Shown: positions 41,139 to 49,468 of the stretch, in pieces
Position numbering within the stretch: position 1 is the stretch's first letter
Layout: the number at the start of each line of letters is the position of its first letter
Source: JBBTQS01 sp964627055
GTDB lineage: Bacteria; Patescibacteriota; Patescibacteriia; Magasanikbacterales; JBBTQS01
Reading direction: 5' to 3'
Length of the DNA stretch: 64,000 nt
NCBI GenBank assembly: GCA_964627055.1
Contig: CAZVGV010000001.1
Coordinates: 27,649-91,648, forward strand
The notes under the pieces: generated by a model
The model's database searches: none
The model's input: the letters and a program-made list of their open reading frames with translations, nothing else
Told to the model about the DNA's origin: nothing
Program-made: the position numbers and the translations under genes

Positions 41139-42110
41139 ATGCAAATTGCATTTGTAGGTAAGGGTGGTTCGGGTAAGACGACGCTTTGTACGTTGTTTAT
41201 TCGATCGCTATTGGCAACAGGGAAGCAGGTGCTGGCACTTGATGCGGATATTAACATGCATCTCGCCCAGGCCTTGGGCGTTCCAGGTACGTCGAGCAAA
41301 GCATTGTCTTCACCGGACAATGCAGTCTTCGTGCGGGAGTATCTTCGGGGTACCAATCCGCGCATTCCATCAGCAGAAGCCTTCCTCAAGACGACGCCTC
41401 CAGGTCGAGGGTCGCGGAGTGTTCGTGTAGAAGGCGCACACCCGATTATTCTTGCGCTTGGTACCGCATTTGACTCCAATGGCTGGCTGTTGCATGTAGG
41501 TACATACGAAAAAGAGGATATTGGCACAAGTTGTTACCACGGAAATCTATCGGTGGCAGAAAATCTGTTGTCGCATGCGGTGACCGATGCCGAACACTGG
41601 GTGGTCACTGATATGGTTGCTGGCACTGATGCGTTTTCAAATACGCTTCATGCACAATTTGACCATATTTTCCTGGTAGTTGAGCCAACCCCAGAAGGCG
41701 TTGGGGTGTTTCGGCAATATAAGGAATTGGCAATGGAGGCGCAGGTTTGGGATCGAATCTCAGTTATTGGCAACAAGATAGAGACACCAGAAGATGCAGC
41801 GTATCTCAAGCAACATGTTGGTGATGCGCTTGTTGCATGTGTGCCGGCACTTCGTGCAATTCGGAGTGCTCGGCAAAATGATGAACTGCTCTTTCCAGAA
41901 GCACTTGGCTTGTTAGGATTGTACGCAGATCTTATTGCACGTGTTGCAGCTACGGCAACACATAAGGATAGTAAGCTGCCACGCCTTTATGAACTCCATC
42001 GTGCATACGCGAGCCAACCGTACGCGCAAAAAATGTTTGGAGACCTCGTGGGGCAGATCGATGACGCGTTCTCGTACGACTCCTTTGCTCCGTACTATGC
42101 TACGCGTTAG
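41139..42110 (+). CDS. CooC/ParA-like deviant Walker ATPase
   Basis: The 323-aa protein starts MQIAFVGKGGSGKTTLCTLF, a deviant Walker A motif of MinD/ParA ATPases, followed by LALDADINMHLAQALG as in CooC (nickel insertion into CO dehydrogenase) and VVTDMVAGTDAF as the Walker B region. An insertion of about 60 residues lies between the two. CooC-like proteins load metal into enzymes, so a metal-related role fits the operon; this is inference. Its last 14 bases overlap the start of the decarboxylase gene. The promoter carries a Fur-type palindrome. Confidence 0.8.
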   Translation: MQIAFVGKGGSGKTTLCTLFIRSLLATGKQVLALDADINMHLAQALGVPGTSSKALSSPDNAVFVREYLRGTNPRIPSAEAFLKTTPPGRGSRSVRVEGAHPIILALGTAFDSNGWLLHVGTYEKEDIGTSCYHGNLSVAENLLSHAVTDAEHWVVTDMVAGTDAFSNTLHAQFDHIFLVVEPTPEGVGVFRQYKELAMEAQVWDRISVIGNKIETPEDAAYLKQHVGDALVACVPALRAIRSARQNDELLFPEALGLLGLYADLIARVAATATHKDSKLPRLYELHRAYASQPYAQKMFGDLVGQIDDAFSYDSFAPYYATR

Positions 42111-43527
42111 ACCGGCACTTCACACACATGTCTCGACACTACTAGCTCAGCAGCCATCATTGTTGGAGGAGTTGGTTCATGGGATGGGTTCGCCATTGAA
42201 TGTGGTTTTTCCTACCCACGTACAACAGACAGTCGCATCGTTTGATTCGGTACTCCGAGAAGAGGGTGTGGAAGGTGCGGTGTATGTTTCACACAAGCCG
42301 AATCGCTCAGTAGCAGTGAAGCGACAGCTCGCAACAATACATGCCGGTGCTGACGTGTCATCGCATGAGGAGTTGGTACAAGCGTTGGCGGCGGGGTATA
42401 CAGGAGATCGTATTATCGCAACCGGGATCAAGAACGCCTCGTACATTCGATTAGCACTCGAGCATCGTGTAACACTTATTGCGGATAGTATTGATGAGAT
42501 TGTGCGTATTGCAGCAGCTGCGCGGGAGCGTGAATATGTGGGGTCTGTGTTGATTCGGTTGAATCATTTCTCCTCACCTCATGTTCGAATGCAGTCCCAG
42601 GAAACGCGATTCGGTATACGTGTGGAGGAAGTCACATCGGCGATTGCTGTATTGGTTAGGGAGCAGCGGTACGTACGATTTGTTGGTTTTGCATTTCATT
42701 TCTCCAAACCAACCGCACAGGAGCGTATCGCTGCAGTAGAGCAAACTCTTGCGGCGCATATGGAGGCGGTTGCGGAAGGGTTGAGTCCGACAGTTATCGA
42801 TATTGGTGGAGGTTTTCCAGTGGCGATGGCTGCTTCTGTTGAGGAATGGAATACGTATACCACTGCACTCAAACAGTCGGTCATACGTCCAGAGATCTCA
42901 TTGACGTGGAATGATCATGGATTGGGGTATCGTCGTGATGCATCGGGCGCACTGGCAGGCGGTCCTGTGTTTGAAGAACAAGTGCCAGATCGGATTGGAG
43001 CAGAGGATTTGCGAGCAACATTGCGCTTGGCATTACCGTCATTTCAAGAGCAATCTGTAGCAGATGTCCTGCGAGATTTGATGCTCACGATTTGGGTTGA
43101 ACCAGGTCGTGCAATATTCGATCAAGTGGGTTGTACTGTTGCACGAGTTTTGGATGTGAAGCATTCCGCGCATGGTGAAACAGTCGTGGTATTGGATATG
43201 AATTATTCGAATCTGAATGCGACTGAATTTACGTATATGGTTGATCCATTGTTTGTTGGATCTCAATCATCGGATCAGACGGATGCGCCAACAGGCATGT
43301 ACTTCGCGGGCAATTTATGTCTGAGTGACATGATCATTCGGCGTAAGGTATTTATGTCACGCGTGCCGAGACCGGGGGAGCTCATGCTGTTTGCTAACAC
43401 TGCAGCGTATCGTATGGACTTTGTGGAGAGCTCTGTGTTGCTACAACCTACTGCAGCAAAGGTTGCGATGTGGCCTGACGGCACACAGTGGCGATGGTGC
43501 ATAGATAGTAAGTATGAACCGAAATAA
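42097..43527 (+). CDS. PLP-dependent decarboxylase-like enzyme (Y4yA/SbnH type)
   Basis: The 476-aa protein is a fold-III PLP enzyme of the ornithine/diaminopimelate decarboxylase group: the PLP-lysine is probably Lys67 in VYVSHKPN, followed by GADVSSHEELVQAL, FSSPHVRMQSQETRFGI, the phosphate-binding DIGGGFP and VEPGRAIFDQVG. It is longer than LysA. Its closest remembered relatives are Y4yA-type enzymes and SbnH, which decarboxylates an intermediate of the siderophore staphyloferrin B. The ATG at 42097 gives a 14-base overlap with the upstream ATPase gene. It is 5 bases before the cysteine-synthase-like gene. Substrate is unknown. Confidence 0.78.
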   Translation: MLRVRPALHTHVSTLLAQQPSLLEELVHGMGSPLNVVFPTHVQQTVASFDSVLREEGVEGAVYVSHKPNRSVAVKRQLATIHAGADVSSHEELVQALAAGYTGDRIIATGIKNASYIRLALEHRVTLIADSIDEIVRIAAAAREREYVGSVLIRLNHFSSPHVRMQSQETRFGIRVEEVTSAIAVLVREQRYVRFVGFAFHFSKPTAQERIAAVEQTLAAHMEAVAEGLSPTVIDIGGGFPVAMAASVEEWNTYTTALKQSVIRPEISLTWNDHGLGYRRDASGALAGGPVFEEQVPDRIGAEDLRATLRLALPSFQEQSVADVLRDLMLTIWVEPGRAIFDQVGCTVARVLDVKHSAHGETVVVLDMNYSNLNATEFTYMVDPLFVGSQSSDQTDAPTGMYFAGNLCLSDMIIRRKVFMSRVPRPGELMLFANTAAYRMDFVESSVLLQPTAAKVAMWPDGTQWRWCIDSKYEPK

Positions 43528-43532
43528 CAGGT

Positions 43533-44858
43533 ATGATCTATCGAAAAATTACCGAGGGAATAGGGAACACACCACTCTTGTGGATTGATCCAGCAGTTCA
43601 TGGGTTGCGTAACGTAGATGTGTACGCGAAGTTGGAGTACATGAATCCTTTTGGTTCTGTAAAGGATCGAATTGCTTGGGGAATCGTGGCGCCAGACATT
43701 GCATCAATACAGGAAAAGAAACAGACAATTATTGAGATGTCGAGTGGCAACACAGCGAAGGCGCTTCAGGCGGTTGCGTCCATTCATGGTGTTTCGTTCA
43801 AGACCATTACAAATCGCATTAAGGTGCCTGAGCAGAAGGCGATTCTTCGTATGCTTGGTGCACACATCGAAGAATTGCCCGGGACAACTGACTGCTATGA
43901 TCCTTCAGATCCCAATGATCCGTACGTGTATATCCAGCGCGAGATTGCGAGTGCAGGGGATGCTGCGTACTTTACGTCGCAATACACCAATGAACGGAAT
44001 TTGGAGACGCACTACGCAACTACAGGCGAAGAGATTCTGCGTGACGTCCCTGTGGTGGATTATTTTTTTGGTGGTGTTGGAACCAGCGGATCTACGCGCG
44101 GTGTAGCACAGAAGCTACTGGAGCGAAATCCAAACCTCAAGACTGTTGGTATCGCAGCATCCAAACACGACTTCATCCCCGGGATTCGAAATCAGGACGA
44201 ACTCATGGAAGTGGGGCTGTTTGATCCGGCATTCTACGCACAAATGCAAATGGTTCGCTCGTCAGATGCTGTCGATCGAACTCTTGAATTGGTCCGAGGT
44301 ACCGGTATGATGTGCGGCCCAACCACTGGAGCGTGCTATGAAGGCATGCTTTCCTATCTGCGTCCGATTGATGCAACGCTGACGGAGCGAAAGGTGGCGG
44401 TGTTCATTGCGTGTGACCGATTGGAGTGGTATGTCTCGTATGTGAGAGAGCGCCGACCGGATATCTTTCAGGAAGCAGCACCAAAACAAAGTATCCATGC
44501 ACTTTCAGATGAACAAATCGCGGGAGCAAATGTGCTCATGCCAGAACAGGCGCTTGAGTGGATCGGGACACACCATCCATTGATCATCGATATTCGAGGG
44601 CACCAAGCGTACCATTTACTGCATATTCGGGATTCGTTGAACTTGCCAGATGCTCATCTGCGGCCGCTTATTGAGAATGGTGATCCGTTCCCGAAGGAGC
44701 GTCCGTTGTTGTTGGTATGCCCACGTGGTGAACGATCGCGTGTGTATGCTGCGTATCTTGCTACGCGAGGGTACAATGCATTCTCGCTACAGGGCGGCTT
44801 GTATGGGTGGAAAGATACAGGATTGCCACTACACACGCTTACCTATTGTGCCGTATAG
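43533..44858 (+). CDS. Cysteine-synthase-like (SbnA-type) enzyme fused to a rhodanese domain
   Basis: The 441-aa protein combines two domains. Residues 1-310 are a fold-II PLP enzyme: Lys44 in FGSVKDRIAWG, the substrate loop EMSSGNTAKAL and the PLP-phosphate loop GGVGTSGSTRG. Cysteine synthase and SbnA, which makes an amino-carboxyethyl glutamate from phosphoserine, share these motifs. Residues about 335-437 are a rhodanese domain with PLIIDIRGHQAY and the active-site Cys396 in LLLVCPRGERS. Rhodaneses carry sulphur as persulphide. The fusion could deliver sulphur to, or remove it from, the PLP product. It is followed by the Fur-family gene after 38 bases. Confidence 0.82.
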   Translation: MIYRKITEGIGNTPLLWIDPAVHGLRNVDVYAKLEYMNPFGSVKDRIAWGIVAPDIASIQEKKQTIIEMSSGNTAKALQAVASIHGVSFKTITNRIKVPEQKAILRMLGAHIEELPGTTDCYDPSDPNDPYVYIQREIASAGDAAYFTSQYTNERNLETHYATTGEEILRDVPVVDYFFGGVGTSGSTRGVAQKLLERNPNLKTVGIAASKHDFIPGIRNQDELMEVGLFDPAFYAQMQMVRSSDAVDRTLELVRGTGMMCGPTTGACYEGMLSYLRPIDATLTERKVAVFIACDRLEWYVSYVRERRPDIFQEAAPKQSIHALSDEQIAGANVLMPEQALEWIGTHHPLIIDIRGHQAYHLLHIRDSLNLPDAHLRPLIENGDPFPKERPLLLVCPRGERSRVYAAYLATRGYNAFSLQGGLYGWKDTGLPLHTLTYCAV

Positions 44859-44859
44859 G

Positions 44860-44888
44860 TGGACGTACCAGAGCACTCAGGGTATACT
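44860..44888 (+). promoter_or_regulatory. Promoter of the Fur-family gene
   Basis: TGGACG (44860-44865), 17 bases, TATACT (44883-44888). The ATG lies 8 bases downstream, so the Fur mRNA would be nearly leaderless. Confidence 0.55.
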
Positions 44889-44896
44889 GGCGCCGT

Positions 44897-45280
44897 ATGG
44901 CAAGCATTATTGAGCATGTGAAGGAGTCCGGTGCCAAGCTCACTGGTCCACGCCGTGAGATTATCGAGTACATCGAGAATCTCGACGGCATTTTTGCTGC
45001 TGCGCAGATCGCGAAGGCGCTCAAGCCGATCGATACGGTTTCGGTGTACCGCACACTGCAGTTGCTCAAGGACATCGACATGATCCACCCGAGCATTGTA
45101 TTCGAAGGCGAACAGTATTATGAATTGCACGGACACGAAGATCATCATCATCACGCCGTATGCACGAGCTGCCGCGAGGCGCGGTGTGTTGAATGCAAGA
45201 TCTCTGTTTCCAAATTAAGAGGGTTTACGGTAAACGACCACAATCTGGTGCTCACTGGATTGTGCAATTCCTGCAAATAG
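44897..45280 (+). CDS. Fur-family metal-dependent regulator
   Basis: The 127-aa protein has the Fur winged helix (about residues 1-75, with LTGPRREIIEYIEN and DTVSVYRTLQLLKDIDMIH), then a histidine-rich metal region HGHEDHHHH (78-86). Cysteine pairs at 89/92 and 123/126 form the usual structural zinc site, and an extra pair is at 97/100. Fur, Zur, Mur, Nur and PerR cannot be separated by eye. The His-rich stretch favours a zinc, iron or nickel sensor. It lies at the end of the PLP-enzyme operon, whose promoter carries a 7-1-7 dyad. Autoregulation is also possible, as a related dyad overlaps its stop codon. Confidence 0.88.
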   Translation: MASIIEHVKESGAKLTGPRREIIEYIENLDGIFAAAQIAKALKPIDTVSVYRTLQLLKDIDMIHPSIVFEGEQYYELHGHEDHHHHAVCTSCREARCVECKISVSKLRGFTVNDHNLVLTGLCNSCK

Positions 45281-45286
45281 TTGCAG
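45271..45286. promoter_or_regulatory. Fur-box-like dyad at the end of the Fur gene
   Basis: CTGCAA-ATAG-TTGCAG is a perfect 6-4-6 inverted repeat. Its right arm is the -35 (TTGCAG) of the next gene's promoter, and it shares the TGCAA half-sites of the dyads at 41037-41079. Confidence 0.45.
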
Positions 45287-45308
45287 ATTCCGGTAGGTGT
45301 GGTAGAGT
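45281..45308 (+). promoter_or_regulatory. Promoter of the small SH3-like protein gene
   Basis: TTGCAG (45281-45286), 16 bases, TAGAGT (45303-45308). A stem-loop (45317-45323 with 45331-45337) and an AAGGAG SD follow. Confidence 0.55.
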
Positions 45309-45350
45309 CGTCGCGGTTTCGGCATGCAACGCCGAAAAAGGAGAACCACC

Positions 45351-45572
45351 ATGGTATTCAAACAAGGAAATCGGGTCAAGGTTCAGCCGAGGTGCTGCTT
45401 CGATGGACCGCCTGGTCTCGATCCGGTTCTGGTCAGGAACCGTGACCTTGGTGACGTTGAGGGCAACTACCTCGATCGTCTCAGCACCGCACCCGACTAC
45501 CACATCGTGATCACCGTCGGTGGGAAACGCGCGGTATATCACACGACGGAACTCACGCACGCACACCCATGA
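45351..45572 (+). CDS. Small beta-rich protein of unknown function
   Basis: The 73-aa protein starts MVFKQGNRVKVQPRC and reads like a small SH3/KOW-type barrel by composition, with strands around VKVQPRC, DPVLVRNRD and HIVITVGGKRAVYHT. I do not recognise the family. Translation is well marked: a stem-loop (TTTCGGC/GCCGAAA) at 45317-45337, an AAGGAG SD at 45338-45343 and ATG at 45351. It has its own promoter and a perfect terminator, so it is a self-contained unit. The upstream Fur-type dyad hints that it may be metal-controlled. Confidence 0.6.
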   Translation: MVFKQGNRVKVQPRCCFDGPPGLDPVLVRNRDLGDVEGNYLDRLSTAPDYHIVITVGGKRAVYHTTELTHAHP

Positions 45573-45602
45573 CAACTGGGCGTGAGTCGGCAGACACACG
45601 AA

Positions 45603-45645
45603 ACGGCCTGCAGCGGTAAACCCACTGCAGGCCGTCGTCTTTTCA
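45603..45645 (+). terminator. Terminator of the small SH3-like gene
   Basis: A perfect 11-base-pair stem (ACGGCCTGCAG at 45603-45613 with 45625-45635), 11-base loop, followed by CGTCTTTTC. Confidence 0.85.
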
Positions 45646-45659
45646 AATGGAAATAAGAA

Positions 45660-46859
45660 CTACTTGATCACGACTTTGCCCAAGAACTGTTCGATGAATG
45701 GAACGCTTGGGAATTTGCCCATATCGATTTCATCCTTGTCAGCCTTGCGGATGGAATGTGGTGTATGGAAGTAGAATCCAACAAGGTTGTTCGAAGAAGG
45801 TGACTTCGTGAATGCGAAGGAGAGTAACTTCCATTCAACGGTCTTGCCCTTATTCCCAGTGCAGGACCGATAGAACGTCAGGAACGTGTATGCCTGGCCA
45901 TTGTAGGTTGCTTCGTTGACAGTTGGCTCGCTCACCCCGCAAACACGATCACGATACTTCTTGAATGCGCCTTCTGACTCTGTCTTCATGTTCTTGTAGA
46001 AGAGATCAGCGAATTCAGCCGCGGTCATTGCGCGGTCGTCTTCGTCTGCACTTTCGAATCCTTCAATGTGCTTGATGTTCACCGTCTGTGCCTTGGGGTT
46101 TGCGGTTTCGATCTCACGAGTTTTGCCACCACTGCTCAATGCTGCAACCCAAGCATTAGGGATCTTGAGGAGCCCCTTGCCGTTGTCGTCGAGTACGCCA
46201 AACGGTCGAACGGGGAGGGAGACTGATGCGATGCTTGGTGTGCGCTTCGCAATGAAGGCTGCATTCTTTTCGTCGTAGAACATCCATCCGTCAGCGTCTA
46301 CGCGAGTGATATCTTGCATTTCTTTGCGGCAATTGTAACGAGCAGATGCCTCGTAGGATCCGTTAAATGAGTATGTATACCCGGCACGGAATCCTTCGTC
46401 GTAGAATTTATTGCCTGCACCAGCTCCGCGAGGCTTGTCATTGAAAATCTGAATGATCTGTGCGAGGTCGTTCTTGGCAATGTCATAGCCAGTGAACCAG
46501 CCGCGATCATAGTTCTTGCCTTTGCTGCCGATGATAATGCGAGAATTGTCGAGGCAGGCAAGTGGGAGCTTCGCATCTGTCATGACACGGAATCGATAGG
46601 CTCCTGTGCCAGTAGGTTCTTTAAACTTATCTGCGCCGTAGTAGCCTTGTAGCACGATTCCTTCTGGTGCTGGAAACTTGCCTTTGTAATTCGCTTCCTT
46701 GAATGATTTGACAGTGATGCCTTTGTTGAGGACGCGCGCTTCTCCTGGCCGAACCGGATTAGGTGCTGCAGCTGGTGCGGCGAACGCAACCATCGATGGA
46801 GCCATGAGCGCAACGGTAAGTGCACCAACAGCAATCACCGAAGCTGATCGTGTATGCAT
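45660..46859 (-). CDS. Secreted hypothetical protein
   Basis: The 399-aa protein has a clear signal peptide (basic start, hydrophobic ALTVALMAPSMVAFA, cleavage likely before APAAAP). I do not recognise the mature part. It contains six or so cysteines in spaced positions (LACLDNS, YNCRKEM, RVCGVSE, RSCTGNK) that may form disulphides outside the cell, and many aromatic and charged residues. The middle is rich in glycine/tyrosine (DEGFRAGYTYSFNGSY). No lipobox or membrane anchor is seen, so it is probably released or cell-surface associated. It follows the NUDIX gene on the same strand after 10 bases. Confidence 0.7.
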   Translation of the reverse strand: MHTRSASVIAVGALTVALMAPSMVAFAAPAAAPNPVRPGEARVLNKGITVKSFKEANYKGKFPAPEGIVLQGYYGADKFKEPTGTGAYRFRVMTDAKLPLACLDNSRIIIGSKGKNYDRGWFTGYDIAKNDLAQIIQIFNDKPRGAGAGNKFYDEGFRAGYTYSFNGSYEASARYNCRKEMQDITRVDADGWMFYDEKNAAFIAKRTPSIASVSLPVRPFGVLDDNGKGLLKIPNAWVAALSSGGKTREIETANPKAQTVNIKHIEGFESADEDDRAMTAAEFADLFYKNMKTESEGAFKKYRDRVCGVSEPTVNEATYNGQAYTFLTFYRSCTGNKGKTVEWKLLSFAFTKSPSSNNLVGFYFHTPHSIRKADKDEIDMGKFPSVPFIEQFLGKVVIK

Positions 46860-46869
46860 AGAAAAAAAG

Positions 46870-47394
46870 TTATGCGTTTAGTATAGCACGTGGTGCTGTT
46901 TCGACTCTATATTCTGCGATGCGATGTTGATCATCAAAACCAAAATCGTACCACAGTGGCTCGTGTGAGCTCCGCATGCCGGTGAAAAAGTACGGGATGT
47001 TCTCGACGATAGTTGTGTTGGTATGGTCCATTGCGAAGCTCACGGGGTGCCACTGCAATTTGCCCTCGCGCATGTCGTGTGATTCGAACGGTCGCTGCCA
47101 TGTGTCTGGGAAGGTAAACGCAAACACGTGCATGCCACCTTCAGGCTGCGCATCTTTTGGGTGCCATGTCACGATACCCAGTTCGCGACAGTGTGCTTGG
47201 GCGGTGTCGAACCCGGTCTCTTCACAGGTTTCGCGCTGTGCGCATTGTGCAGGTGTCTCGCCAGGTTCGATTTTGCCACCGACGCCGTTCCAATGATTGA
47301 GATTTGGCTCTTTTGCACGCAATAACAAGAGGATGTCACCGCGGTGGAGGCAAAAGCAAAGGGTGTATTTGCGTGCGGGGAGCGGGGTACTCAT
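46870..47394 (-). CDS. NUDIX hydrolase (MutT/8-oxo-dGTPase-like)
   Basis: The 174-aa protein carries an intact Nudix box, GGKIEPGETPAQCAQRETCEETGF (read here as GGKIEPGET and REtcEEtGF), which binds magnesium to hydrolyse nucleoside diphosphate derivatives. The N-terminal HRGDILLLLRAKEPNLNHWN resembles MutT/MTH1-type 8-oxo-dGTP cleaners. The ATG at 47394 is two bases from the stop of the flavodoxin-like gene upstream, so translation is probably coupled. A longer frame to 47508 overlaps that gene and is not favoured. Confidence 0.88.
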   Translation of the reverse strand: MSTPLPARKYTLCFCLHRGDILLLLRAKEPNLNHWNGVGGKIEPGETPAQCAQRETCEETGFDTAQAHCRELGIVTWHPKDAQPEGGMHVFAFTFPDTWQRPFESHDMREGKLQWHPVSFAMDHTNTTIVENIPYFFTGMRSSHEPLWYDFGFDDQHRIAEYRVETAPRAILNA

Positions 47395-47395
47395 G

Positions 47396-47920
47396 TTATC
47401 CAAGCTTTTGTGCGAACCAGATGAGTTCATCTGCAAACTCGGTGATGCGCTTGTGGTAGCGGTCGGCATCTGCGGGGAGTCCAGCCTCGTCGAAGAGGGT
47501 TTCGACATTCGGGAACTGCACTGCTTTTTTGATCACAACCATGCCGAGGTCGATGAGTACTGGCTTGATGTGATCAGCCATGCGCACGCCTCCGAAGGAG
47601 CCACTGGATACACTGCAGATGCCGACAGGTTTGTGTCGATATTCTTCATCGAGCGAGTCAATGAGAATTTTGAGTTCGCCTGGGAAGCTGTGGTTATATT
47701 CGGGACTCACAATAATGAAGCCGTCAGCCTTGGCAGCGATGGATTGCCATGGTGCAACGTCGCCACCTTCAGTTGCACCAAAGAGGTGATCGCGCACATC
47801 GACAAATTCGACAGTGAGGTCGGATCGGTTTTGGAGGTGCGCAAAAACGAATTTCGCTACTTTTTCGGACTGTCTGCCGACACGGGCTGTGCCGAGCACG
47901 AGTGCTAGGTGTGGTGTCAT
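47396..47920 (-). CDS. NADPH-dependent FMN reductase (flavodoxin fold)
   Basis: The 174-aa protein matches the NADPH-dependent FMN reductase/azoreductase family: LVLGTARVGRQSEKVA binds FMN phosphate and ADGFIIVSPEYNHSFPGELKILIDSLD is the family signature. SVSSGSFGGVRMADHIKPVL contributes to the flavin site. It reduces quinones, azo dyes or flavins in the cytoplasm. The ATG at 47920 is preferred over an upstream in-frame start at 48067. A TATTAT lies just upstream on the minus strand. It is divergent from the gene at 47974. Confidence 0.88.
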   Translation of the reverse strand: MTPHLALVLGTARVGRQSEKVAKFVFAHLQNRSDLTVEFVDVRDHLFGATEGGDVAPWQSIAAKADGFIIVSPEYNHSFPGELKILIDSLDEEYRHKPVGICSVSSGSFGGVRMADHIKPVLIDLGMVVIKKAVQFPNVETLFDEAGLPADADRYHKRITEFADELIWFAQKLG

Positions 47921-47973
47921 AGAATAATATGGAGAGTTGCTCGTGTATTGAGCATATAGTAGTGTACCATTAT

Positions 47974-48390
47974 ATGAAAATAGCACTCTGTCACAGCATG
48001 CAGTACGCGGAGAAAGCGCTCGAAGTCGCTGACTGGTTCGCAAGCCAGGGGCACGAGGCATTCCCATCCAGCTTTTCTACACAATACGTGGGGCTTACGG
48101 ATGAGGAAAAGGAAGTTCTCAAGCTTGAACATAAGTACCATCATGACGCGATGCGTGAGCATTGGAACGTCATTGAGAAGTGTGATCGTGTGTTGGTCCT
48201 CAATTACGAGAAGCATGGCATCGCGGGGTATATTGGGGGTAATGCATTTTTGGAGATGGGGTTTGCGTATATTCTGCGCAAGCCGATGTACCTCTTCAAT
48301 CGTATTCCAGAAATGCCGTATTATCAGACTGAGATTATCGCCATGGCACCGATCGTAGTGCATGGAGACCTTGCTAAAGTACTGCAGTAG
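47974..48390 (+). CDS. Nucleoside 2-deoxyribosyltransferase-like protein
   Basis: The 138-aa protein has the flavodoxin-like pattern of the deoxyribosyltransferase family: a short N-terminal strand MKIALCHSM, GHEAFPSSF, the acidic strand CDRVLVLNYEKHG and GGNAFLEMGFAYILRKPMYLF, where the family's glutamate (E in LEMGFA) is the nucleophile. It might salvage nucleosides or hydrolyse nucleotides. The ATG at 47974 follows a TATAGT (47955-47960) by 13 bases. It ends 1 base before the HAD gene, which suggests co-translation. Confidence 0.7.
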   Translation: MKIALCHSMQYAEKALEVADWFASQGHEAFPSSFSTQYVGLTDEEKEVLKLEHKYHHDAMREHWNVIEKCDRVLVLNYEKHGIAGYIGGNAFLEMGFAYILRKPMYLFNRIPEMPYYQTEIIAMAPIVVHGDLAKVLQ

Positions 48391-48391
48391 T

Positions 48392-49009
48392 ATGCCGACG
48401 AAAGCAATTCTTTTTGATGCCGATGGCGTGACCATTCTCGGCGACCGGTTTAGTGTGCAGTATGCGCGTGATTTCGGTGTGCCTACGACCACACTTGATG
48501 CGTTTTTTAAGACTGAAGCGTTTGCGCAGTGCTTGCTAGGACATGGGGACTTGAAGGAAATCATCGCGCCGTATCTCGACTCCTGGCAGTGGAAGGGAAG
48601 TGTGGATGAACTCCTCGCGTATTGGTTCCGTGCGGAGAGCGGCGTTGATCAACAGCTTGTAGCGTGGGTACGCGAACTTCGCGCACGTGGTGTGCGTTGC
48701 TACCTCGCGACCAACAATGAACCGTATCGCACGCAGTATTTGCGCGAGCATGTTGGCCTTGGCGAGGTATTCGACGGCATCTACTCGTCCGGCGAAATCG
48801 GGGTCAAAAAACACGATCCGAAGTATTTCGAAATTGTGTACGCGTCACTGATAGAACTCGGCGTCGAAAAGTCAGAAGTAGTGCTTTTCGACGATTTGCA
48901 GGCGAACATTGATTGCGCGCAGCAGTTTGGTTTTGAGGCGCATTTTTACACCACGCTTGAGGACGCGCAGGCATGGTTGACGGCACAAGAGACCATTGCT
49001 AGTCTCTAA
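48392..49009 (+). CDS. HAD-superfamily hydrolase
   Basis: The 205-aa protein shows the HAD motifs in order: motif I FDADGVTIL with the nucleophilic Asp, motif II CYLATNNE, motif III lysine in GVKKHDPKYF and motif IV VVLFDDLQANID. The cap is small and helical (about residues 20-85), so the substrate is probably a small phosphate ester. It follows the deoxyribosyltransferase-like gene directly, so nucleotide salvage is a plausible theme. A start at 48362 overlapping the previous gene is also open. Confidence 0.88.
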   Translation: MPTKAILFDADGVTILGDRFSVQYARDFGVPTTTLDAFFKTEAFAQCLLGHGDLKEIIAPYLDSWQWKGSVDELLAYWFRAESGVDQQLVAWVRELRARGVRCYLATNNEPYRTQYLREHVGLGEVFDGIYSSGEIGVKKHDPKYFEIVYASLIELGVEKSEVVLFDDLQANIDCAQQFGFEAHFYTTLEDAQAWLTAQETIASL

Positions 49010-49041
49010 AAGGCCTGCACCACCGGCCAGGAGGAAACCGC

Positions 49042-49461
49042 ATGAGCCCGTATGAGATTCCGGGTGCGTATGTTGCATTGTTTACGCACGACAGGGTGGA
49101 GTATGTCACGGTGGATTACTACCACCGTGGACAAAGCGGGCTGAAAATTATCCGACCAGACCTTGTCTTTCCCGAGTGGGAAGATCGAGGACTGGTGGGT
49201 GTTGCGCCCAGCACCATGCGCACGTTGCACGCTGATCTGGCGGTGCTCCATCGGCGACGCGTGATCGTCTGCGTCACACAGTGCCAAGTCCAAGCAGGAG
49301 AGAGCATGCTTCCTGGTTGGAGGATCGCAAGATTGCGCTTCAAGATGAAACGTATTAACGACCTCCCTACGGCACTCCGGCCGACAATCAGTGTCACGGA
49401 CGAACCTGTGGGGGTGGGTTTGCCAATCCGACGCGTCGTCTTTCTCCTCCGCGTGTCGTGA
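49042..49461 (+). CDS. Hypothetical protein with stem-loop/SD leader
   Basis: I do not recognise this 139-aa protein (start MSPYEIPGAYVALFT). It appears soluble and beta-rich in the first half, with basic segments VLHRRRVIVCV and RLRFKMKRIN in the second. No motif suggests a reaction. Translation is well marked by AGGAGG (49029-49034), and a stem-loop GGCC/GGCC (49012-49015 with 49025-49028) directly precedes the SD, the same layout as several accessory genes here. It has its own terminator. Confidence 0.6.
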   Translation: MSPYEIPGAYVALFTHDRVEYVTVDYYHRGQSGLKIIRPDLVFPEWEDRGLVGVAPSTMRTLHADLAVLHRRRVIVCVTQCQVQAGESMLPGWRIARLRFKMKRINDLPTALRPTISVTDEPVGVGLPIRRVVFLLRVS

Positions 49462-49468
49462 AGAACGT

